Notes under the pieces: generated by a model
The model's database searches: none
What the model saw: only the letters and a program-made list of their open reading frames with translations
What the model was told of the DNA's origin: nothing
Source of the DNA: an uncultured Mailhella sp.
Lineage (GTDB): Bacteria > Desulfobacterota > Desulfovibrionia > Desulfovibrionales > Desulfovibrionaceae
Length of the DNA stretch: 38,669 bases
Direction of reading: 5' to 3'
Assembly: GCA_910577155.1 (NCBI GenBank)
Contig: CAJTMS010000014.1
Span: 1 to 38,669, forward strand
In this document: positions 33,026 to 38,669 of the stretch, in pieces
How positions within the stretch are numbered: position 1 is the first letter of the stretch
Layout of the letters: each line of letters begins with the position of its first letter
Position numbers and translations under genes: made by a program

Positions 33026-34129
33026 ATGAATAAAAAATTCTTTTTTTCCTGCTTTGTTTGTATTCTTATTTTTTTTCTTGCAAGTACTTTTTTCTATAAT
33101 AAACAAACAGTTATAAAAAGTGAAAACAGATACGTTACAACATTCCCCCAATTACCTCAAAAAATTTCCACATCAAAAATTAAACAGTATTTTAGACAGG
33201 TTTCAGAATTTTATAATGATAATTTTCCAAATAGAGAAGAAATTATTTTAACACTTACAGCTTTCATTCCCAGTATAAAAAATGAAAACATTTCGTATGA
33301 TAAAGTTGTTATAGGTAAAGATGGCTGGATTTTTTTGGGAAATAACTATAACAAAACTATTGATAAGCTCACCGGCAAAATATATTATCATAACAGTGAC
33401 AATAAAAAGTATGACACCAACACTCGGTGCATCTATTATAGAACTATTGCAGAGAAAATTTTAAAACATAATAAAGAAATCTTTTTTTTGATTGGTCCTA
33501 ATAAAAGCTCCATTTATCCTGAATTTCTGCCCAAAACCGTTAAGCCTGCCCAAAAAACCTTCCATGACGAGCTCACACAAAGAATGCGGCAGGAAGGCTT
33601 AACCATTTATTATCCTCAGCAAGATTTATTACAGGCAAAAGAAAAAGCACTGCTCTATTATGTTACGGATACACATTGGAATAACTATGGAGCTTTCATT
33701 GTCTTTATCAATTTACTTTCTCAAATTGACCCAAATTTTTGCAAAGTGATAAAAGAAGAAGATTTTTCCTTTATTCCTGTCAAAAGTTTTGCCGGTGATT
33801 TAATCAATATAGGAAATTTAATTTTTAATGATAAAAACTATCAGGATAATTTTGATGTTTTTTATAAAAATATTCCCATACCAACGCTAAACAGTGTAGA
33901 AAAAGAAAACAACGGGGTAAAAATAATCCAAAGCACCAATCCTCATGCTCTCATCAATAAAACAGTTTGGATTATTGGTGATTCTTTTTCCGTTGCTCTG
34001 CGTCCGTATTTTTCTTTCTTTTTTAAGACGATGTATTTTATGCACAGGAATGATTTTCATTCTTTTGCTGACTATTCAGACATTCATGCTGATTACGTTA
34101 TTTATGAAAGTGTGGAGCGAGATTTTTAA
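33026..34129 (+). CDS. AlgJ/AlgX-type SGNH acetyltransferase-like protein
   Basis: A 367-residue periplasmic protein held by an N-terminal signal anchor (about 4-24), of the AlgJ/AlgX/DltD-like SGNH group that moves acetyl from the MBOAT protein onto the polymer. The catalytic set appears intact: D215 and H217 in TDTHWNN, and the nucleophile S320 in IIGDSFS. KVVIGKDGWIFLGN near residue 92 is the usual family entry motif. Codons here and in the AlgI-like gene are more AT-rich than in most neighbours. AGGA lies before the ATG. It is the last gene of the three-gene cassette and ends before a long two-way terminator. Confidence 0.88.
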   Translation: MNKKFFFSCFVCILIFFLASTFFYNKQTVIKSENRYVTTFPQLPQKISTSKIKQYFRQVSEFYNDNFPNREEIILTLTAFIPSIKNENISYDKVVIGKDGWIFLGNNYNKTIDKLTGKIYYHNSDNKKYDTNTRCIYYRTIAEKILKHNKEIFFLIGPNKSSIYPEFLPKTVKPAQKTFHDELTQRMRQEGLTIYYPQQDLLQAKEKALLYYVTDTHWNNYGAFIVFINLLSQIDPNFCKVIKEEDFSFIPVKSFAGDLINIGNLIFNDKNYQDNFDVFYKNIPIPTLNSVEKENNGVKIIQSTNPHALINKTVWIIGDSFSVALRPYFSFFFKTMYFMHRNDFHSFADYSDIHADYVIYESVERDF

Positions 34130-34140
34130 TTGTTTTGACG

Positions 34141-34184
34141 CTGTAAAAAAGCCGTCTGCGGATATTCAGACGGCTTTTTTACAG
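34141..34184. terminator. Perfect 18-bp bidirectional terminator
   Basis: Bases 34141-34158 are the exact reverse complement of 34167-34184 around an eight-base loop. A GC-rich inner stem (GCCGTCTG) is flanked by six A residues on the left and six T on the right, so it can end transcription from both the acetylation cassette and the convergent lipoprotein gene. Confidence 0.92.
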
Positions 34185-34202
34185 CAAGAAAACCGGCTTG
34201 TG

Positions 34203-34562
34203 TTATTCTGCCTGTTTTGTATAATTAATTGTCATATCTCCATTTTTCAAAACAAGTTCATCATTTGAAAGTTTTTCAATCTGATAGGAATCCACAAAAT
34301 CAATGGTTTGACCGTTGCCGAGGCTTTGTCCTGATAAGACAAGAGTATCGCCTTGCCGTACCCATGATTTATATTGCAGGGTCGCACTATTGATAGAACT
34401 TGCTTTGCCGTCTTTTTCAAGACTAATGCCCTGCATTTGGTCTTCCATACCGGGAATAGGCTCCACCCATTTTCCTTCAAGACCGGGGCTGCCGGCACAG
34501 CAGGCAGTTAACAAAGCAGCAGCCAACACGCCGAAACCACCAAAAATATTTTTTGTTTTCAT
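34203..34562 (-). CDS. Small lipocalin-like lipoprotein
   Basis: A 119-residue secreted lipoprotein. A basic start and hydrophobic stretch lead to the lipobox LTAC with C21 as the lipidated residue; a second cysteine follows at once. The mature part is beta-rich and shows GKWVEPIPGMEDQMQGISLE, KASSINSATLQYKSW, LSGQSLGNGQTIDF and LVLKNGDMTINYTK. This pattern recalls lipocalin-like lipoproteins common in Bacteroides and other gut bacteria; the recollection is by eye. AAGGAAAA lies before the ATG. It is transcribed alone. The ligand is unknown. Confidence 0.82.
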   Translation of the reverse strand: MKTKNIFGGFGVLAAALLTACCAGSPGLEGKWVEPIPGMEDQMQGISLEKDGKASSINSATLQYKSWVRQGDTLVLSGQSLGNGQTIDFVDSYQIEKLSNDELVLKNGDMTINYTKQAE

Positions 34563-34696
34563 GCCATTTTCCTTTTTCTGAAATGATATGGACAGGCTAT
34601 CATAAATAAAAAACGAAAGCTACAAAAAACAGCCAAGAGAATTTAGAACTGTTTATTTCATTTCCTGCAAAAAATTTTCCGCAAAATAAGTTTTAC

Positions 34697-34724
34697 TTGA
34701 AAGCAATTGTTAATTTGGTATACT
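34697..34724 (+). promoter_or_regulatory. Sigma-70 promoter of valS
   Basis: TTGAAA (34697-34702) and TATACT (34719-34724) are 16 bases apart, with TGG directly before the -10. The start codon is 45 bases downstream, too short for a T-box leader, and none is seen. Confidence 0.65.
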
Positions 34725-34768
34725 CAGAGCCAACATTTTAAGTTTATAATTATAAAAATGAGGTAAGC

Positions 34769-37420
34769 ATGGCTTTAAAAGAATTATCCAAAGCATACGA
34801 ACCACAGGAAGTGGAAGAACATTGGCGCAATTATTGGGAAGAACACAACTGTTTTACCCCAAACATGGAAAGCCATGCAGAACCTTATTCTATAGTTATC
34901 CCCCCGCCAAACGTCACCGGTGCGCTCCATATCGGACATGCTTTTAACCAGACTTTACAGGACATACTTGCCCGCCATGCCCGCCAAAAGGGCAAAAAAG
35001 TACTGTGGCTCGTGGGCACTGACCATGCAGGCATTTCCACCCAGAACGTTGTAGAGCGCATGCTTTTAAAACAGGGCATTTCCCGCCGCGATTTAGGACG
35101 TGAAAAATTCCTGGAAAAAGTTTGGGCATGGAAAGAAGAGTACGGCGGAAAAATTCTTAAACAAATCCGTCAGTTGGGTTCTTCGGTTGACTGGACAAGG
35201 GAACGCTTTACCATGGACGACGACCTTGCCAAAGCAGTGCGCAAAGTTTTTGTCCGGCTCTATAATGAAGGGCTTATTTATAAGGGCAAATACATTGTCA
35301 ACTGGTGTCCTCGCTGTCATACGGCGCTGGCTGACGATGAAGTTGACCATACCCCGCAGAAAGGCGCCTTATGGCACGTAAAATACCCTCTTGAGGACGG
35401 TTCAGGCTATATTATTATTGCAACGTCCCGCCCTGAAACCATTTTAGGCGACTCTGCCGTCTGTGTGCACCCTGATGATGAACGCTACCAGCATCTTATC
35501 GGCAAGAGGGTTATTGTTCCCATTGTCAACCGTGCTGTTCCCATTATTGCCGACCGTTATGTTGACAAAGAATTCGGAACAGGAGCGCTCAAAGTTACGC
35601 CCTGCCATGACCCCAATGACTGGAATTTGGGGCATAAACATCACATTGATTTTATTCAGGTTATTGATGATAACGGCAATATGAACGAAGAATCCGGCGT
35701 CTACAAGGGGCTTTCCCGCGAAGAATGCCGCGAACGCATTGTCAAAGATATTGACGCTCTCGGTCAGCTTGAAAAAATTGAAGAATTAGAACACAGCGTC
35801 GGAACCTGCTACCGCTGCAAGACCGTTATTGAACCCTATGTTTCCGTACAATGGTTTGTGGCAACTACAAAACTTGCTCCCAAAGCCCGTGCCGCGGTGC
35901 CTGCCGAAATTGAAATTCTGCCTGACACATGGACAAAAACCTATTATAACTGGCTGGATAATATCCGCGATTGGTGCATCAGCCGTCAATTATGGTGGGG
36001 ACACAGGATTCCTGCATGGACGTGTCAGGACTGCGGAGAACTTATTGTTGCAGAACAAGATCCGACGGTTTGTCCAAAATGCGGTAAAAATCACTTGGAA
36101 CAAGACCCTGATGTGCTTGATACATGGTTTTCTTCTGCGCTCTGGCCTTTCTCAACCATGGGCTGGCCGAATGAAACGGAAGACTTAAAAACCTTCTATC
36201 CTACCAGCGTACTTGTCACAGCCTTTGATATTCTCTTTTTCTGGGTTGCACGCATGATTATGATGGGACAGCACTTTATGGGTGAAATTCCCTTCAAACA
36301 AGTCTATATCCATGCCCTTGTCCGTGACGCCCAAGGCAGAAAAATGTCCAAATCCCTTGGCAATGGCATTGATCCTCTTGATATGATCAGCAAATACGGA
36401 GCTGACGCTCTGCGCTTCACCCTGGCATCTCTTGCGGCAATGGGCCGTGATATCCGCCTTTCAGAAGAACGCATTGAAGGCAACCGTAACTTTGTAAACA
36501 AAGTATGGAATGCTTCCCGTTTTGCCCTCATGAATTTGGAAGGCAATAAGCCTGAACCTGTTGATTTAAGCACAATTACTTCTCTGCACCATGTATGGAT
36601 TTTGCACCGTCTGGAAGAAATGAAAACTGAAAGTGAAACAGCAATGAATGCCTATCGTTTCAACGACTTGGCACAATGCCTGTATAAATTTGTCTGGAAT
36701 GAATTTTGCGACTGGTATCTGGAACTTGTCAAAGGGGATTTCAAGGGAACTGCTGAGCAAAAGAAAGAAGCCTCCTTTGTGCTGTATACTGTGCTTTCTG
36801 AAATTCTGATTTTACTGCATCCCATTATGCCCTTTGTCACCAGTGAAATCTGGCAGGCTCTTCCCGGCAATGAGGACGGCAATCTTGCAGAAGTGCTCCG
36901 CCCCGCCCTGCGTCCGCAATGTCTCAAGGAAAAAGAAGCTGCTGCAATGCTCTATTTACAGGAAGTTATTGTTGCTGTCCGTGCCATGAAGAGTGAACTT
37001 GGCATTGCTCCTTCCATGAAATTAAAAGCTCTCATAAAGCCTTTGACTGAAGAACAGGCTGAACTTTTGGAACACGGCAGAGCATGGCTTATGTTCCTTG
37101 CCCGTCTGGAAGATTTTGAAATCTCCAAAACAGCAGCTGCTCCAAAAGCAAGTGCCAGCAATATTATCCAAGGATCTGAAATTACTGTCTTATTAGAAGG
37201 CGTGTTAGATTTCAAAGCAGAACTGGCTCGTCTGGAAAAAGAGCTTGTCAAGCTGGAAAAAGAATTAACAGGCATTGAAGCACGGCTTTCCAATGAAAAC
37301 TTCGTTGCCCATGCGCCTGAAGCCGTTGTTGCAAAAGACAAGGAAAAAGCTGCTGATTTAACAGACAAAAAAGCCAAACTTCTTACTTTGCAAAAACGTT
37401 TTCAGGAAGCTTTGGCATAA
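34769..37420 (+). CDS. valS: Valyl-tRNA synthetase
   Basis: Class I synthetase that charges tRNA-Val and edits threonine. The 883 residues are full length. The HIGH motif is at residues 54-57 (in PPPNVTGALHIGH) and KMSKS at 525-529; the editing domain lies between, with ATSRPETILGD and TGALKVTPCHDPND. A zinc-ribbon-like set of cysteines is seen in CQDCGE and CPKCGK near residue 420-435. The C-terminal 70 residues form the lysine- and glutamate-rich coiled coil typical of bacterial ValRS. A weak AGG site precedes the ATG. It has its own promoter, and a hairpin follows. Confidence 0.97.
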   Translation: MALKELSKAYEPQEVEEHWRNYWEEHNCFTPNMESHAEPYSIVIPPPNVTGALHIGHAFNQTLQDILARHARQKGKKVLWLVGTDHAGISTQNVVERMLLKQGISRRDLGREKFLEKVWAWKEEYGGKILKQIRQLGSSVDWTRERFTMDDDLAKAVRKVFVRLYNEGLIYKGKYIVNWCPRCHTALADDEVDHTPQKGALWHVKYPLEDGSGYIIIATSRPETILGDSAVCVHPDDERYQHLIGKRVIVPIVNRAVPIIADRYVDKEFGTGALKVTPCHDPNDWNLGHKHHIDFIQVIDDNGNMNEESGVYKGLSREECRERIVKDIDALGQLEKIEELEHSVGTCYRCKTVIEPYVSVQWFVATTKLAPKARAAVPAEIEILPDTWTKTYYNWLDNIRDWCISRQLWWGHRIPAWTCQDCGELIVAEQDPTVCPKCGKNHLEQDPDVLDTWFSSALWPFSTMGWPNETEDLKTFYPTSVLVTAFDILFFWVARMIMMGQHFMGEIPFKQVYIHALVRDAQGRKMSKSLGNGIDPLDMISKYGADALRFTLASLAAMGRDIRLSEERIEGNRNFVNKVWNASRFALMNLEGNKPEPVDLSTITSLHHVWILHRLEEMKTESETAMNAYRFNDLAQCLYKFVWNEFCDWYLELVKGDFKGTAEQKKEASFVLYTVLSEILILLHPIMPFVTSEIWQALPGNEDGNLAEVLRPALRPQCLKEKEAAAMLYLQEVIVAVRAMKSELGIAPSMKLKALIKPLTEEQAELLEHGRAWLMFLARLEDFEISKTAAAPKASASNIIQGSEITVLLEGVLDFKAELARLEKELVKLEKELTGIEARLSNENFVAHAPEAVVAKDKEKAADLTDKKAKLLTLQKRFQEALA

Positions 37421-37433
37421 CAAATGAAAAAAG

Positions 37434-37453
37434 AAGGGGCTTTTGCCCCTTTT
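37434..37453 (+). terminator. Probable terminator after valS
   Basis: AAGGGGC (37434-37440) pairs with GCCCCTT (37445-37451) around TTTT, followed by two more T residues and then another T-rich stretch. It lies in the short gap between valS and the alcohol dehydrogenase gene. Confidence 0.7.
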
Positions 37454-37484
37454 CCATTTTTATAATTTTTTTTGCGAGGATACA

Positions 37485-38618
37485 ATGAATTTCAACTTTA
37501 ATAATTCTGTCAATCTTCTTTTTGGCAGCGGAAAAATCAATTGTGTTGGCGAAGAATGTAAAAAATTCGGAACAAAAGCTCTTATTGTCACCGGTGCAAA
37601 CAGCACCAAGAAAAGCGGACTTCTGCAAAAAGTGCAGGATCTTTTAGCAAAAGAAAATATTGCCAGCCTTGTTGCCGACAATATTCCCCAAAACCCAACT
37701 ACTGATGCGGTCATGCAGGCTGCTCGGTTTGCCCGTGAAAATAACTGTGACATGGTTATTGGTCTGGGCGGAGGATCTTCCCTTGATGCTTCCAAAGCTA
37801 TTGCGTTTATGGCTGAACATGAAGGGCATGTCAGCGAATATATCTTGGCAAAACGCACCGCAAACGGCAGATGCCTGCCTGTTATTGCCATTCCGACCAC
37901 CTGCGGAACAGGATCCGAAGCTGACTGTTTTGCCGTATTAAACGATATGGCAACCAATGATAAACGCACCCTGCGCCAACTTATCACCATGCCCAAGGTT
38001 TCCATTGTTGACCCTGACCTTATGCAGACCATGCCTGAAAAAGTGCTGCGCTCTGTTATTTTTGACGCATTCTGCCACAACCTTGAAGGCTATATTTCCC
38101 GCCATGCAAGCCCTATTTCTGAAATGTTTTCACTTAAAGGCGTAGAACTTTTTGCAAAGTATATGCCTGTCATTATAAAAGACCCTCAAAATAAAGAAGC
38201 ATGGGACGCCATTTGCCTTGCCAGCACCTTTGGCGGATTTTCTCTGCAAAGTGCAGGCGGAACGGCTGTTCACGGCATTGAACACCCTGTCAGCGGACTT
38301 CGTAATGTTATCCACGGCAGAGGACTCGCAGCAGTTATTATCCCTGTTTATGAAAAAACAATTTCTCACTTCCCTGAAAAGTTTGCGACCCTTTCCAAGC
38401 TCATTGGCGGTACATGCGAAAAAGATTTTCTTGAACAAATTGAAAAAATCAAGAATATGCTTGGCTTGACCGACAGACTCCGCGATATGGGTGTACTTGA
38501 AGAAGACTTGCTATGGCTTGCAAAAAATGCTTTGGAAGTCTCCAAAACCCTGCTTTCCAACCACCCGCTTTCTTATACGGAAGAAGAAATCTTGGAAATG
38601 TATAAAAAAGCCTTCTAG
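37485..38618 (+). CDS. Iron-containing alcohol dehydrogenase
   Basis: NAD(P)-dependent group III dehydrogenase interconverting an alcohol and an aldehyde. From the ATG at 37485, preceded by GCGAGGA, it has 377 residues; a longer frame to 37443 would start inside the terminator. The nucleotide loop is GGGSSLDASKAI (from about residue 95), followed by IPTTCGTGSEAD. All four iron ligands are present: D194 and H198 (FDAFCH), H263 (AVHGIEH) and H277 (VIHGRG). The substrate is not evident. Ethanol, butanol, lactaldehyde or, in taurine-using relatives, sulfoacetaldehyde are possible. Nothing downstream is visible to help. Confidence 0.93.
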   Translation: MNFNFNNSVNLLFGSGKINCVGEECKKFGTKALIVTGANSTKKSGLLQKVQDLLAKENIASLVADNIPQNPTTDAVMQAARFARENNCDMVIGLGGGSSLDASKAIAFMAEHEGHVSEYILAKRTANGRCLPVIAIPTTCGTGSEADCFAVLNDMATNDKRTLRQLITMPKVSIVDPDLMQTMPEKVLRSVIFDAFCHNLEGYISRHASPISEMFSLKGVELFAKYMPVIIKDPQNKEAWDAICLASTFGGFSLQSAGGTAVHGIEHPVSGLRNVIHGRGLAAVIIPVYEKTISHFPEKFATLSKLIGGTCEKDFLEQIEKIKNMLGLTDRLRDMGVLEEDLLWLAKNALEVSKTLLSNHPLSYTEEEILEMYKKAF

Positions 38619-38669
38619 ACAGTGTCGTCATTTATTTATAACTTATTGATTTTATTATATAAATTTATT

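Noticed and set aside
34563..34768. T-box or other riboswitch before valS
   Set aside because: The promoter lies only 45 bases before the start, and no specifier stem or antiterminator is visible.
37460..38080. 206-codon open frame on the minus strand
   Set aside because: Antisense to the iron alcohol dehydrogenase, which has all catalytic residues; no independent support.
1..38669. CRISPR array, tRNA, rRNA, insertion sequence or prophage
   Set aside because: No regularly spaced repeats, cloverleaf-like genes, transposase or integrase frames, or target-site duplications were noticed on reading through; a tRNA or covariance-model scan was not possible.

Overview
The window is a bacterial chromosome segment of moderate to low GC. 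Nothing is visibly broken by phage, transposons or CRISPR, and no rRNA or tRNA gene was found. Gene content fits an anaerobic, probably gut-associated, Desulfovibrionaceae-type bacterium. The signs are an NAD-type dihydroorotate dehydrogenase (PyrK/PyrD), a stand-alone IMP cyclohydrolase domain, an iron-dependent alcohol dehydrogenase, a TAXI-type TRAP transporter, a small protein resembling the DVU0772 family, and an AddA/AddB-like nuclease pair. This placement is inferred from gene families and is not proven.

Layout. (1) 176-3863: TAXI TRAP binding protein, fused TRAP permease and a small zinc-ribbon membrane protein, with a hairpin between the first two genes. (2) 4002-5423: a membrane diguanylate cyclase. 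(3) 5709-9860: an NhaC-type Na+/H+ antiporter and two tandem, closely related sodium:solute symporters of the NSS family, probably one sodium-coupled uptake operon. (4) 9861-10277: a 417-base gap packed with inverted repeats. (5) 10278-19847, minus strand: ftsY, phosphofructokinase, addA-like, addB-like, tightly packed and partly overlapping. (6) 19999-20940: two small genes, one of unknown family and one DVU0772-like. (7) 21014-22723, minus: lnt. (8) 22947-27745: pyrK, pyrD, pgpA, IMP cyclohydrolase, hflX, probably one operon. (9) 27771-29102, minus: a flavodoxin-fold reductase under a promoter bracketed by two matching palindromes, with a TetR-type regulator upstream. (10) 29353-30396: asd with a strong promoter and terminator. 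(11) 30534-34129: HlyD-like protein, AlgI-type MBOAT acyltransferase and AlgJ/AlgX-type SGNH protein, a compact polymer O-acetylation cassette with no glycosyltransferase. (12) 34203-34562, minus: a small lipocalin-like lipoprotein. (13) 34769-38618: valS and an iron-dependent alcohol dehydrogenase.

Most of the window is housekeeping: protein targeting, lipoprotein acylation, recombination, pyrimidine and purine synthesis, amino acid synthesis and tRNA charging. The accessory parts are the transporters, the diguanylate cyclase, the TetR/flavodoxin pair, the acetylation cassette and the lipoprotein. The points most worth a second look are the start of hflX (an ATA codon at ideal distance from a strong ribosome binding site, overlapping the upstream stop), the acetylation cassette without a synthase, the two TetR-type operators, the diguanylate cyclase with an unusual membrane sensor, and the structured gap at 9861-10277. 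I did not see a clearly new multi-gene defence or mobile system.
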